The position numbers were made by a program, and so were the translations under genes. A stretch of DNA of 64,000 nt from the NCBI RefSeq assembly GCF_040371945.1, contig NZ_BAABWS010000001.1, forward strand, positions 372,001 through 436,000, written 5' to 3'. The first letter of the stretch is position 1, and each line of letters opens with the position of its first letter. The notes below the pieces were generated by a model that ran no database searches, was not told the origin of the DNA, and saw only the letters and a list, made by a program, of their open reading frames with translations. Source of the DNA: Litorivita sp040371945 (GTDB lineage: Bacteria; Pseudomonadota; Alphaproteobacteria; Rhodobacterales; Rhodobacteraceae). Positions 7,745 to 16,974 of this stretch are shown here, piece after piece.

Positions 7745-9203
7745 GCGAGACATCCGGTTTGGCTCTGGTGATATCATCCTTGAGCGCGCGCGCCGCCTCA
7801 CGGGCCGGCACCGGCAAATCCCGCCACAAGGTCACGCGGTTGCGCCCCATATCTTTGGACCAATAGAGCGCGCGGTCGGCGCGCGCGACGGCAGGTTCCA
7901 ATGCCCTCTCGCCGCGCCCCATCAAGGTCGCCCCGATCGAAGCGGTGAAATGCTCTACCTCGCCAAGGGGATCAACCATATCTTGGATGATCAAACGCAA
8001 TTTCTCGGCCACCGTGGCAAGCCCTTCGATGTCAACGTTATAGAGGACGACCAAAAACTCTTCGCCGCCCCAACGCGCCAAAACATCCCGTTCGCGCAAA
8101 CGCCCGCGCAATGCCGTGCTCACCGTGGCCAGAATCCGATCACCCGCCTTATGCCCGTAGCGGTCATTGACCAATTTGAAATGGTCCAGATCAATAAGCA
8201 GCACCCCAACCTCCAACTCGCGTTCAAGGCCGGAAAAATAAAGCTCCAACCCGTGCCGGTTGGCCGCGCCTGTCAGGGAATCATGCAGCGCCGCAATTAC
8301 CAGATCGCGTTCGACCTTTCGGCGGCGCCGGTCAATACGGTCATAAATTCCGGCGGTGATCACATTCATAGCCCCGATCAACCAAAGCACCAGAGCGAGA
8401 AACAGGTTCTGCATCGTCGCCGAGGCGAATTTGTCGCCGACCTGCGCAGCCGCGACGAGAACCATCAAAAAGCTGCTGAAGCCGATTTGACAGCGGGCCA
8501 CGAACCCGACCGGCGTATCGCTGAGCACGATGCGGAAAATCCGCCGATGTGCATAGAGGGTCATCGTCGCCAAGGCCAGCGGCACCAGACAGGCAACAGT
8601 GACAGGCGACATAGCCCCAAACAAGACATCCAAGCGGAACGCATAGCCCGTGGCCCCGAGCAAAGAAATGAACCCCGCCAGCACCGCGGCCCAAAGCGCG
8701 AGCCGCGGCGCGCGCGACAAAAGCAGCCCCGACAAGGCCATAAGCCCCAAACACATGGCCGTATTGGCTCCGGTCTCGATCCCGCTCATATCCGAATAGG
8801 GCGCAAGCCAACGGGCCATTGCCGCGCTCAGCGGATGATGGATGCTGCCCGATTGGATCTCGATCAGGCGCAGGCTGCTCAAACAAACCACCGCGAGCAA
8901 GATCCCGCGCCGCACGATACTGATCGGTTCGAGCAAGCGGTGCATGACAAGGCTTGTCGCCAACAATAATACCATGACCGCAGTCAACGGATGCGTTCCG
9001 GGAAGCGCATGGAAAGGCTTGTGAAACTGTGCCTCCATCACATAGCCCCCAAGCACAAACATCCCGACCAAAATCGCGAAACCGGTCAGAAATACGCGTG
9101 AGCGATGTGCCACGCCAACATAGCTATAGGTAATCGCGCCCGCGCTCAGCCGTGGATCGTCTTCCGCCGTTGCGCTGAGGTCTACATATTTCATCCCTGG
9201 CAT
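7731..9203 (-). CDS. Membrane-bound diguanylate cyclase (GGDEF)
   Basis: The start is set at ATG 9203 because GGAAGG lies seven bases upstream; an ATG at 9236 would add 11 residues. The protein of 490 residues has several hydrophobic segments in the first half (for example LTGFAILVGMFVLGGYVM, LTAVMVLLLATSLVM, GLMALSGLLLS) and a C-terminal GGDEF domain. The active site reads WGGEEF, with DLDHFKLVNDRYGHKAGD upstream, so cyclic-di-GMP synthesis is expected. An RxxD inhibitory site (RERD) lies five residues before GGEEF, as in product-inhibited cyclases. No named sensor domain was recognised in the membrane part, so the signal is unknown. Confidence 0.9.
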   Translation of the reverse strand: MPGMKYVDLSATAEDDPRLSAGAITYSYVGVAHRSRVFLTGFAILVGMFVLGGYVMEAQFHKPFHALPGTHPLTAVMVLLLATSLVMHRLLEPISIVRRGILLAVVCLSSLRLIEIQSGSIHHPLSAAMARWLAPYSDMSGIETGANTAMCLGLMALSGLLLSRAPRLALWAAVLAGFISLLGATGYAFRLDVLFGAMSPVTVACLVPLALATMTLYAHRRIFRIVLSDTPVGFVARCQIGFSSFLMVLVAAAQVGDKFASATMQNLFLALVLWLIGAMNVITAGIYDRIDRRRRKVERDLVIAALHDSLTGAANRHGLELYFSGLERELEVGVLLIDLDHFKLVNDRYGHKAGDRILATVSTALRGRLRERDVLARWGGEEFLVVLYNVDIEGLATVAEKLRLIIQDMVDPLGEVEHFTASIGATLMGRGERALEPAVARADRALYWSKDMGRNRVTLWRDLPVPAREAARALKDDITRAKPDVSLTGT

Positions 9204-9593
9204 AGGTATACCTTCCGGTAAAACCTTGCATTGCACACTGGGTTGCCCCAGCCGTTCGATGGAAAGAATGAAAACATAGACGACACATCGTGGATAGGAA
9301 CAGAAATAATAAATGCAGCCTGTGTCATCAGGGTTAATATGGTGTAAAGATTTGAGCGTTTTCTACGACTTAACTTCGGCCCGCAGGCTCATGCACGCGC
9401 CTGCTCGGACCTGCGTGATGCCAAGGCGCCCGTTACGCATCGCGATGCGCATTGGCTGCCTTGCCATGTTTGCAAAATCGGTTTTTGCAATTCGCGCTTT
9501 CGCAAACTCTGGCCCGCATCGAACCGAAAGCCCCGCTCCGCCCTTCAACGGGCAAGAGAGCGGCAGCGCATTGCGCATAAAGGTCTTGGCGCC
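9204..9593. other. 390-base intergenic stretch with two inverted repeats
   Basis: No convincing gene is seen on either strand. Two features stand out: a perfect 14-base palindrome CGCATCGCGATGCG at 9436-9449 and an inverted repeat TTGCAAAA (9470-9477) / TTTTGCAA (9483-9490) with a five-base spacer. The stretch separates the starts of a minus-strand cyclase gene and the end of a minus-strand small gene, so it holds the cyclase promoter. Confidence 0.4.
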
Positions 9594-9818
9594 CTAAAAG
9601 CGGCCGATCCGGCGGATCAAACGGTTGGCTTGGCGCATCCGTTGGCCGGTATTGCCCGCCGCGCCCTTGTTTTGCGCCTTGCGCGCCCCATCCGCAGCGG
9701 GCGGCGCATCCTTGCCGCCCATGCGCGAGACGCGGTCCATGCCCATCCCCATGCCTTTGTTCACAAGGCGGCGCATGACTTGGCGCATCACCATATTGAT
9801 CACTTGATTGACGTTCAT
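9594..9818 (-). CDS. Small Rhodobacterales-type basic protein of unknown function
   Basis: ATG 9818 (MNVNQVINMVMRQVMRRLVNKGMGMGMD) gives 74 residues and has a purine-rich site (GAGGGTGTCGAG) upstream; a longer frame to 9896 lacks a good start. The N-terminal about 30 residues form an amphipathic helix rich in Met, Val and Arg, followed by a disordered Lys/Ala/Gly/Gln tail and a basic helix QANRLIRRIGRF. Similar MNVNQ-starting small proteins occur next to scp genes in Rhodobacteraceae as far as I recall, but no function is known to me. Confidence 0.6.
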   Translation of the reverse strand: MNVNQVINMVMRQVMRRLVNKGMGMGMDRVSRMGGKDAPPAADGARKAQNKGAAGNTGQRMRQANRLIRRIGRF

Positions 9819-9928
9819 CTCGACACCCTCATCGTTTATTTCACTGCTCGCGCCCGCGCAGTATAGCATAAAACCCGCCCATTTCACGGCAGCCATGTGC
9901 CGTCCTCGCGGCAGGCGCGCGGGGCACC

Positions 9929-10639
9929 CTAGGACAAAAGCCCGTCCTCCGCGTCGATCACCTCGTCGTCATCAAGGATCGGCGCGTCGAACATATCGAC
10001 CTGATCGCCGTCCTCGTCCTCTTCCTCCTCGCCGGTATCCAGCCCCATCGGCGCAGGGCGGCTTTCGAGCAATCCGGCGGCGCGCAATTCCTTCAGCCCT
10101 GGCAAATCGCGTGCGTTTTCAAGGCCGAAGTGGTCAAGGAAGCTCTCGGTCACCACAAAGGTCACGGGACGGCCTGGCGTCATGCGGCGGCGGCCAAAGC
10201 GGATCCATTCCATCTCGATCAACTGGTCGATCGTGCCGCGGCTGACCGACACCCCGCGGATTTCCTCGATCTCGGCGCGGGTGCAGGGTTGATGATAGGC
10301 GATGATCGCCAAGGTCTCGATCGCGGCGCGGCTCAGCTTGCGGGTCTCGACCGTCTCTTTTTGCATCAAGAACCCGAGGTCCGGCGCTGTGCGCATCGCA
10401 TAGGCCTCGCCAACGCGCACCACATGCACGCCGCGCCCCTCATAGCGTTTGGTCAGGTAAACCAAGGCCTCTTTGGGGTCCGACCCATGCGGCATCCTTG
10501 CTTCCATCTCGCGCAAGCTGACCGGTTCGGCCGTGGCAAACAAGATCGCCTCGATCATCCGCTCCTGCTCGGCCATGGGGGGCGCTTCAAACAGGCTCTC
10601 TTCGCGCGTTTCTTCGGTGGTTTCAATATCTTCGCTCAT
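9929..10639 (-). CDS. scpB: Segregation and condensation protein B
   Basis: Start ATG 10639, four bases after the scpA stop; 236 residues. Two winged helices typical of ScpB are visible: AEQERMIEAILFATAEPVSL with LTKRYEGRGVHVVRVG, then RAAIETLAIIAYHQPCTRAEIEEIRGVSVSRGTIDQLIE. An acidic tail (EEEEDEDGDQVDMFD) ends the protein. ScpB dimers bind the kleisin ScpA and load the SMC condensin that compacts and separates chromosomes. The frame is open upstream into scpA but without family resemblance. Forms the usual scpA-scpB pair. Confidence 0.93.
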   Translation of the reverse strand: MSEDIETTEETREESLFEAPPMAEQERMIEAILFATAEPVSLREMEARMPHGSDPKEALVYLTKRYEGRGVHVVRVGEAYAMRTAPDLGFLMQKETVETRKLSRAAIETLAIIAYHQPCTRAEIEEIRGVSVSRGTIDQLIEMEWIRFGRRRMTPGRPVTFVVTESFLDHFGLENARDLPGLKELRAAGLLESRPAPMGLDTGEEEEDEDGDQVDMFDAPILDDDEVIDAEDGLLS

Positions 10640-10643
10640 GATC

Positions 10644-11441
10644 TTAATCCTTGCGCCGCACCTGCACCGGCGCGAATGTCTCCTCTTGGCGGATCTCGGC
10701 CTTGCCCTCTTTGACCAGTTCGAGCGAGGCCGCAAAGGTCGAGGCCGTGGCCGAGCGGCGTTTGACCGGATCGCCGTCCCAGCCTTCAGGCAGATAGGTG
10801 CTGATATCGGTCCAATCGCCCGCAAATCCGATCAATCCGCGCATCCGGCCAAGCGCCTCTTCCATCGTGTAAACGCTGTCGCGGTCCATGACGAAGGGGC
10901 GAAATTCGTCCTTGGTGCGGATGCGCGCATAGGCCTGCATCAGGTCCAAAAGCGTCGCCGTATAGGTCACGCGTTTGACCCGCTCCACCCCTTCGGGCAC
11001 GCCGCGCACAAAGAAATCGCGCCCCTTTTGATCGCGCGCCATCAGCCGCGCCGCCACGTCGCGCATCCCTTGAAGCCGCTCCAATTGGAACGCCAGATGC
11101 GCGGCCAGTTCCTCGCCCGACGGCCCCTCGTCGGCGGGGTCGGGCGGCAGCAACAGCCGCGATTTCAAAAACGCCAGCCACGCCGCCATCACCAGATAAT
11201 CCGCCGCCAGCTCAAGGCGCAGATGTTTGGCGCGCTCGACAAATGCGAGATATTGCTGCGCCAGATGCAGCACCGAGATTTTGCGCAGATCGACTTTTTG
11301 GGTGCGCGACAGGGTCAAAAGCACGTCAAGCGGCCCCTCGAACCCGTCGACATCAACGATCAGCGCCTCGGCGGCCAGCCGCTCGGCGACGCGGTCCTGC
11401 GTCTCTTGATCCTGTGCGTCAAATAACCCCGAACCTGCCAT
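10644..11441 (-). CDS. scpA: Segregation and condensation protein A (kleisin)
   Basis: 265 residues with the kleisin signature VDGFEGPLDVLLTLSRTQKVDLRKISVLHLAQQYL near the N-terminus and a C-terminal winged helix (TASTFAASLELVKEGKAEIRQEE) that contacts the SMC head. ScpA bridges the SMC heads and recruits ScpB. The start at 11441 lies six bases after the nagZ stop, so it is cotranscribed with nagZ upstream and scpB downstream, an arrangement common in alphaproteobacteria. Length agrees with the family. Confidence 0.93.
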   Translation of the reverse strand: MAGSGLFDAQDQETQDRVAERLAAEALIVDVDGFEGPLDVLLTLSRTQKVDLRKISVLHLAQQYLAFVERAKHLRLELAADYLVMAAWLAFLKSRLLLPPDPADEGPSGEELAAHLAFQLERLQGMRDVAARLMARDQKGRDFFVRGVPEGVERVKRVTYTATLLDLMQAYARIRTKDEFRPFVMDRDSVYTMEEALGRMRGLIGFAGDWTDISTYLPEGWDGDPVKRRSATASTFAASLELVKEGKAEIRQEETFAPVQVRRKD

Positions 11442-11447
11442 TCACCC

Positions 11448-12458
11448 TCAGCCGTGTAAGCGCCCACCAATAAGCGCTTCAAGCTGGGCGTTGAGGGCCG
11501 AAATGTCAACAGGATCGGGCGTTTTGCGCATCAACAGCGCCGCATCGGCGCGCGCCTGTGCAGCGGTGCCCATATGGCCCGCGGCCTCGGCCACCTCGCG
11601 CATTTCGTCCATCTCGCCGTTGCAATGCAAAATCACATCGCATCCGGCGGCCAAAGCGGCGCGCGAAAGCCCCCCCAAGGGGCCGCTGAGCGCCTTCATC
11701 GAAATATCGTCGGTCATGATCAAACCGCCGAACCCGATGTCCTTGCGGATCACCTCCATCATCCGCGGCGAAAGCGTCGCGGGCATGGCATCCACCGCCG
11801 CATAGACCAGATGCGCCGTCATCCCCAAAGGCAGGTGGTTGAGCGCCTTGAAAGGCGCGAAATCGACGCGCATGAGGTCTTCGGCGCTGGCCGAAACGGT
11901 GGGCAATTCGAGATGGCTGTCGGCGCGGGCGCGCCCGTGTCCGGGTATATGTTTGACGATGGGCAAGACCCCGCCGTCCAGATGGGCCTGCGCCACGGCG
12001 GCACCAATGCGCGAAATGCTTTGCGCATCAAAGCCGTAGCAGCGGTTCTTGAGAAAGGAATGGGTGCCCTCTTCGGCCACATCCACCATCGGGGCGCAAT
12101 TGCTGTCGATCCCGAGCGCGCGCAATTCTGCGGCAATGATCGCATAGCGCAGATACATCGCCCGCGCCGCCGCCTCGGCACCTGCGGCGCCGATATGTTC
12201 AAGCGGCGGCTGCCATTGCGAGGCCAGCGGCGGGCGCAAACGCTGCACGCGCCCGCCCTCTTGGTCGATGGTGATCATCGCCTCGCGGCCCACACAGTCG
12301 CGCAATTCGGCGCATAGGGCACGGATTTGCGCGGCGCTGTCGATGTTGCGCGCAAAAAGGATAAAGCCGAAAGGATCGGCGGATTTAAAGAAGGCTTTTT
12401 CGGCGCTGGTCAAACGCAGGCCGGAGCAGCCGAAAATCGTCGCTCCGAAGCGGCTCAT
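11448..12458 (-). CDS. nagZ: Beta-N-acetylhexosaminidase NagZ (GH3)
   Basis: The start is ATG 12458, sharing ATGA with the stop of the SPOR gene; this gives 336 residues. NagZ removes GlcNAc from anhydromuropeptides in the cytosol during cell-wall recycling. Family motifs: FGFILFARNI, ITIDQEGGRVQRL, VKHIPGHGRARADSHLELP (the catalytic His loop) and GLIMTDDISMKAL with the nucleophile Asp. All key residues are present. The gene follows a cell-wall-binding SPOR gene and precedes scpA; translational coupling is likely. Confidence 0.94.
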   Translation of the reverse strand: MSRFGATIFGCSGLRLTSAEKAFFKSADPFGFILFARNIDSAAQIRALCAELRDCVGREAMITIDQEGGRVQRLRPPLASQWQPPLEHIGAAGAEAAARAMYLRYAIIAAELRALGIDSNCAPMVDVAEEGTHSFLKNRCYGFDAQSISRIGAAVAQAHLDGGVLPIVKHIPGHGRARADSHLELPTVSASAEDLMRVDFAPFKALNHLPLGMTAHLVYAAVDAMPATLSPRMMEVIRKDIGFGGLIMTDDISMKALSGPLGGLSRAALAAGCDVILHCNGEMDEMREVAEAAGHMGTAAQARADAALLMRKTPDPVDISALNAQLEALIGGRLHG

Positions 12459-13945
12459 CGTGTCGCCACCGGAAAACATTCGACCCCTTCGGACACAAAG
12501 GCCGCGCAGAAACGGCGCGCCTCGTTGATGTCGCCGAACCCATGCGCGCGCAGGCGGTAGAACACCCGCCCGCCGCTTTGCGCTTGCTGCACGACCAAGG
12601 ATTTGCCTTCCAAAAGCTCACCAAACCGCGCGTCCAGCTTGTGCCATCCGGCGCGTGCGCCATCGGCGGTGTCGAATGTGCCAAGCTGCGCCAGACGCGT
12701 GCCCACGGGCAGGCTGGCCGCATCGATCTCTCCGGCGCGCGAGGCGGATTTGAGCGCCGCCTCCACCGCGCCGCTGACCGAGGCTTTCTTCAATCCGGCG
12801 GGCCGCACCTGCGGGCGCAAGGAACGCGCAAGGCCGGATTTGGGTTTGGCCGCAGCGGCGGCCTCAATGAGCGCGGCGGCAGGTGCGGGCGCAGGCGCAG
12901 AGGCCGCGCCGGTCACATTCGGTGCGCTCGCCGCGACTTTGATCGGTGCGGCCTCGTCCATTTTCGGCGATCCGGCGGCCAGTTGCGCGGCCAAAGCTTG
13001 GATATCGGCCAATTTGCCTTGGGGCAATTCGGCACCGCCTGCGGAAATATCGATCTGGCGCGCCCGCGCCGGTGCGCTCATGGTGCTGGCCTCGGCGCCC
13101 GCCGCGGCGGGGGTATCCTCGGCGGTCAAATCCACCGGCCGTGGCGCCAGAACCAAACGGTCCGCCGGTTTCGCGGCCGCGCCTTCGGCAGCGACCTGAT
13201 TAACGGCAAAACCTTGATAATCCGCCGGTTGCCCGCCAGGGTTTTCGGGCGCAACACGCATCGGCCCTGCGGCGGCGCGGATCACCGGCACGCCCGAGAC
13301 ATCACGCGCCAAAAGCTTGTAGCCCCAAATCCCAAGCCCCAGAACCAAAGCCAGCGAGATCGCTGCACCGGCCATATTGGCCGCGCGCTGCGCCCCTGCT
13401 GCCGTGGGCATACGGGCCGAGGCGAGCAAGGCCGAGGCAATCCCCGCCGATGCGCCGCCGCTTTGCGCCGCGCCCTGCGCTTGGGCGTATTGGCCCTGCG
13501 CATAATAGTCCTGCGCTTGGTGCTCCTGCGCGTCGTGAGTGGGCGCATACTGCTCCTGCGCGTCAATCTGGGCTTGCGGCGCGAAATAGCCTGCGGTCAC
13601 GCGCGGGGCGTGGGCCTGAGCTTGGGCCTGAGCTTGGGGATGCGTTTGGGCCTGCGGCGCATGGGGATCGGCGTAGGGCTGCATATCGGGCTGCGCGTAG
13701 AGATCGGCCTGTGGCGGCTGCGCGGGGCTATGCGGCGCGGCAGCGCGGTATTGCCCCGCGTGATGCAACCCCGCATCGGCGCCGTAAACCGGCGCGGGTT
13801 GCGGTTGCGGGGCCTCTTGCGGGGCGTTTTCCCGCCCGCGTGCGGTAACAGGCGCAGGGCGCGCATAGGCCGGATGCTGGGATGGATCGAAGGGTTTTGC
13901 CTGTTGGGGCGCGCGCATTGCGCCCGTCACACGGATATCCGCCAT
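12455..13945 (-). CDS. Membrane-anchored SPOR-domain protein with Gln/Ala/Tyr-rich head
   Basis: The start is ATG 13945 behind GAGGCG (496 residues). The first about 165 residues are cytosolic and low complexity (Ala, Gln, Pro, Tyr, His). One membrane segment follows near residue 190-215 (ISLALVLGLGIWGYKLLA), then a periplasmic Ala/Pro-rich linker, and a C-terminal SPOR domain of about 80 residues (VGTRLAQLGTFDTADGARAGWHKL ... RVFYRLRAHGFGDINEARRFC). SPOR domains bind denuded glycan strands at division sites. It lies between argS and nagZ, a common alphaproteobacterial context. Stop overlaps the nagZ start. Confidence 0.88.
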   Translation of the reverse strand: MADIRVTGAMRAPQQAKPFDPSQHPAYARPAPVTARGRENAPQEAPQPQPAPVYGADAGLHHAGQYRAAAPHSPAQPPQADLYAQPDMQPYADPHAPQAQTHPQAQAQAQAHAPRVTAGYFAPQAQIDAQEQYAPTHDAQEHQAQDYYAQGQYAQAQGAAQSGGASAGIASALLASARMPTAAGAQRAANMAGAAISLALVLGLGIWGYKLLARDVSGVPVIRAAAGPMRVAPENPGGQPADYQGFAVNQVAAEGAAAKPADRLVLAPRPVDLTAEDTPAAAGAEASTMSAPARARQIDISAGGAELPQGKLADIQALAAQLAAGSPKMDEAAPIKVAASAPNVTGAASAPAPAPAAALIEAAAAAKPKSGLARSLRPQVRPAGLKKASVSGAVEAALKSASRAGEIDAASLPVGTRLAQLGTFDTADGARAGWHKLDARFGELLEGKSLVVQQAQSGGRVFYRLRAHGFGDINEARRFCAAFVSEGVECFPVATR

Positions 13946-14024
13946 TTTTCGCCTCACTGCCCCGTGCGGTGCTTTGCCGCCGGTGCTTATCTAATGCCTG
14001 CTCGACACCGGCGAAGGCGCGGTT

Positions 14025-15770
14025 TTATCGCATCTCTTCCGCCGGAGTTACGCCCAGAATACCAAGACCTGCGGAAATAACAACGCTTGTGGCCTTGGCG
14101 AGGGCGATTTTTGCCGATGTGGCACCCGCGTCACCCTCTTGCAAGAAACGCAGATCGGGCCTGTCATTGCCGCGGTTCCACAGCGCGTGGAAATCGGACG
14201 CCAGCTCATACAGATAAAAGGCAATGCGGTGCGGCTCGTTGGTGCGCCCCGCAATCTCAACCAGACGCGGCCATTCGGCCAAGGTTTTGGCCAGCTTCAA
14301 TTCCGCCTCATGGGTGATGCCCGCCAAATCCGCCGCCGCCAGATCGGCATCGGTGAATGTCATCCCCGCCTCGGCGGCCTTGCGCAGCACCGAATGCACC
14401 CGCGCATTGGCATAGTTGACGTAGAACACGGGGTTGTCCTTGGATTGCTCCATCACCTTGTCGAAATCAAAATCCAAAGGCGCGTCATTCTTGCGCGTGA
14501 GCATATGGAAGCGCGTCACATCGCGGCCCACCTGATCGACCACATCGCGCAGGGTGACGAAGGTCCCTGCCCGTTTGGACATTTTGAACGGCTCGCCGTT
14601 TTTATACAGCTTCACCAATTGCGTCAGCTTCACATCAAGCGGCACGCGGTTGTCTGACAAAGCCGCCACCGCCGCTTTCATCCGTTTGACATAGCCGCCA
14701 TGATCGGCGCCGAACACGTCGATGAGCATATCAAAGCCGCGCTCGATCTTGTCGAAGTGATAGGCGATATCGGGGGCGAAATAGGTCCATCCGCCGTCGG
14801 ATTTTTGCACCGGACGGTCCACATCATCGCCGTATTCGGTGGATTTGAACAAGGTTTGCTCGCGCGGCTCCCAATCTTCGGGCAATTTGCCCTTGGGCGG
14901 CTCCAGCGTGCCGCGATAGATCAATCCCTTATCATCCAGCGCCTTGAGCGCCGCTTCGATCCGGCCCGTGCCATAGAGCGATTTTTCCGAGTAGAAGACA
15001 TCCATCTCGACGCCGAGCGCCTTGAGATCACCGCGGATCAATTCCATCATCGCATCGGTGGAAAACACCCGCACATCGGCAAGCCAGACCTCTTCGGGCT
15101 GATCGACATAGGCATCGCCGACCTTCGCCTTGAGCGCCGCGCCCACATCGACCAGATATTCACCGGGGTATGTGCCCTCGGGAAAGGCCACGTCTTTGCC
15201 ATGGGCCTCGAGGTAGCGCAAATAGACCGAGCGGGCCAAAACATCGACCTGCGCGCCGCCGTCATTGATGTAATATTCGCGCGTGACGTCAAAGCCGACG
15301 TAATCGAGAAGGCTCGCCAAAGCATCGCCAAACACCGCGCCGCGGGTATGGCCCACATGCATCGGGCCGGTCGGGTTGGCCGAGACATATTCGACATTGA
15401 CGCGCCGCCCCTGCCCCATATCCGAGCGCCCGAAGGCCGCGCCGCTTTGCAAGGCCGCGCGGATCACCGCATGCCATTGCCCCGCCTCAAGGCGCAGGTT
15501 CAAAAACCCCGGACCTGCGACCTCGGCCGAGGTGATGCGCGCATCCTCGCCCAGCCGCGCCGCCAGAGCCTCGGCAATGTCGCGCGGTTTCATCTGCGCC
15601 GGCTTAGCCAGAACCATCGCCGCATTGGTCGCCATATCCCCATGCAGCGGATCGCGCGGCGGCTCGACCGCCACATTGGCGAAATCGAGACCCTCGGGCA
15701 ATTGCCCGTCCGATTGCATCGCGCTCAGCGTCTCAAGCACCAAAGTGCGGATTTGGGTAAAGAGGTTCAT
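14025..15770 (-). CDS. argS: Arginyl-tRNA synthetase
   Basis: Start ATG 15770 (MNLFTQIRTLVLETL) behind AAAAGGAC gives 581 residues, the normal ArgRS length; a longer frame to 15851 has no family resemblance. The class I HIGH motif reads HVGH in PTGPMHVGHTRGAVFGD and KMSKS reads KMSKR in GEPFKMSKRAGTF. The N-terminal Arg-tRNA synthetase domain and the C-terminal DALR anticodon-binding helix bundle (YELASDFHALWNRG) are present. It charges tRNA-Arg with arginine. Located between dgt/SDR and the SPOR gene, all on the minus strand. Confidence 0.96.
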   Translation of the reverse strand: MNLFTQIRTLVLETLSAMQSDGQLPEGLDFANVAVEPPRDPLHGDMATNAAMVLAKPAQMKPRDIAEALAARLGEDARITSAEVAGPGFLNLRLEAGQWHAVIRAALQSGAAFGRSDMGQGRRVNVEYVSANPTGPMHVGHTRGAVFGDALASLLDYVGFDVTREYYINDGGAQVDVLARSVYLRYLEAHGKDVAFPEGTYPGEYLVDVGAALKAKVGDAYVDQPEEVWLADVRVFSTDAMMELIRGDLKALGVEMDVFYSEKSLYGTGRIEAALKALDDKGLIYRGTLEPPKGKLPEDWEPREQTLFKSTEYGDDVDRPVQKSDGGWTYFAPDIAYHFDKIERGFDMLIDVFGADHGGYVKRMKAAVAALSDNRVPLDVKLTQLVKLYKNGEPFKMSKRAGTFVTLRDVVDQVGRDVTRFHMLTRKNDAPLDFDFDKVMEQSKDNPVFYVNYANARVHSVLRKAAEAGMTFTDADLAAADLAGITHEAELKLAKTLAEWPRLVEIAGRTNEPHRIAFYLYELASDFHALWNRGNDRPDLRFLQEGDAGATSAKIALAKATSVVISAGLGILGVTPAEEMR

Positions 15771-16001
15771 GGCGGCGTCCTTTTGCTTGAAAAAGCGGTT
15801 TAGCACGGGCAGCGGCGCCGTCAATGTCCGCATGCAGCAGCAGGCGCGCAAATCCCCCGACCCGCACCACTCAAACCGCGGTTTGGCCTAAAAATGCCGG
15901 CGCTTGAGGTCGGACAGCGCATCTTGCGGCGCGGCGCCTTGCTCGGAGCCTTCCGCAATGCCTTTCGCCGCCCCCTTCTGCGCGCGCTGCTGCGGCGCAG
16001 G

Positions 16002-16832
16002 CTATGCCCGCAGCTGCGGTGAGAGGCGCAAGGCCGATCCGCTGGCCCCGCGCGCTTGCGCCAGATAAAGCACCGCATCCAGCACCGCCTCGGGCGCGAT
16101 GCGCTCAGGGTCGGTCAAAATCACGCTGGCCGCGCTGACCCCGCCCGCGCGCAGCCCCGCCGCCATGCCCTCGCTCAGGCGCAACATCGCGCCTTCCATC
16201 GCTTGGGCCTCCAAAAATCCGACCTCTTCGATCATGTCGAAACCGCTGATCCGGCCCTGTGCGGCCGCGTCTGGCGCGCCTTGGGCCATCAGCCCCGCAC
16301 GCAGCGGCAAACCGCCCGCGCCGCGGCGCATCGGGGCGGGCAAAACCGTGACCACCGCGCCGCCGCCCGCATGCAACGCGCCGCACAGCCCGCGCACCAA
16401 TTGCACCCCCGTGCCGACCGCCATGGCCATCCGCGCAGCATGGCGGTCGGGCGCATGATCGACGCCGTCATGGGTGAGATCGGGCAACTCTTGCGCCGCG
16501 CCGGATGCGGCGCCGGATCCGGTGTCGGGCGATAACCCCGATGCCGTGCCTGCCACCGTGAGCGGCACCAGATTGAGCAAGAGCGCCAAAGGCTCGCGCC
16601 CCCAGATCGCGCCAAAGGCCCGCGCCGAGGCCGGATTGCCAAGCTGGATCGCCAAGGGTTCGATGTGCGCCGGATAGGCCCGCGCCAGTTCCACCAAAGC
16701 CCCGTCGGAGGCATCCATCGCCACAACCGTCGCGCCGCCTTGCGCCATCGCACGGCACAGCGCCAAGCCGATCGGATGCGAGGCGCCCGCCACGACCACT
16801 GTTTTATTATCTAAAAACAAGCCCCTACACAC
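16002..16832 (-). CDS. Degenerate short-chain dehydrogenase-like protein
   Basis: 276 residues with an N-terminal Rossmann segment (KTVVVAGASHPIGLALCRAMAQGGATVVAMD) that resembles the SDR cofactor-binding motif. The SDR catalytic YxxxK is absent and the usual NNAG strand is replaced by LLLNLVPL, so ordinary dehydrogenase activity is doubtful. The middle is rich in Ala, Gly, Ser and Asp. The annotated start is the GTG at 16832; an in-frame TTG at 16820 right before FLDNKTVVVAG is an alternative. It lies upstream of argS with a 231-base gap in which I see nothing convincing. Function unknown. Confidence 0.6.
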   Translation of the reverse strand: MCRGLFLDNKTVVVAGASHPIGLALCRAMAQGGATVVAMDASDGALVELARAYPAHIEPLAIQLGNPASARAFGAIWGREPLALLLNLVPLTVAGTASGLSPDTGSGAASGAAQELPDLTHDGVDHAPDRHAARMAMAVGTGVQLVRGLCGALHAGGGAVVTVLPAPMRRGAGGLPLRAGLMAQGAPDAAAQGRISGFDMIEEVGFLEAQAMEGAMLRLSEGMAAGLRAGGVSAASVILTDPERIAPEAVLDAVLYLAQARGASGSALRLSPQLRA

Positions 16833-16974
16833 CCATCTTAATCTTGTGGCCGCAGAGCTTGCCGCAGCGTTAATCTCCCATTAACCTGCCCAAATCGGGT
16901 GGGCTGTCAAGAGAGCGCGCATCATTAATACATCTTTGCCGCGATATCGGCCAAAGCCGCCCATCCATGCGCCG

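Noticed and set aside
9313..9597. 94-codon plus-strand frame in the 9.2-9.6 kb gap
   Set aside because: No ribosome site, no family resemblance and basic random-like composition.
12542..14080. 512-codon plus-strand frame opposite the SPOR gene
   Set aside because: Arg/Gly-rich mirror of the Ala/Gln/Pro-rich SPOR protein, which has a membrane helix and SPOR domain in the right places.
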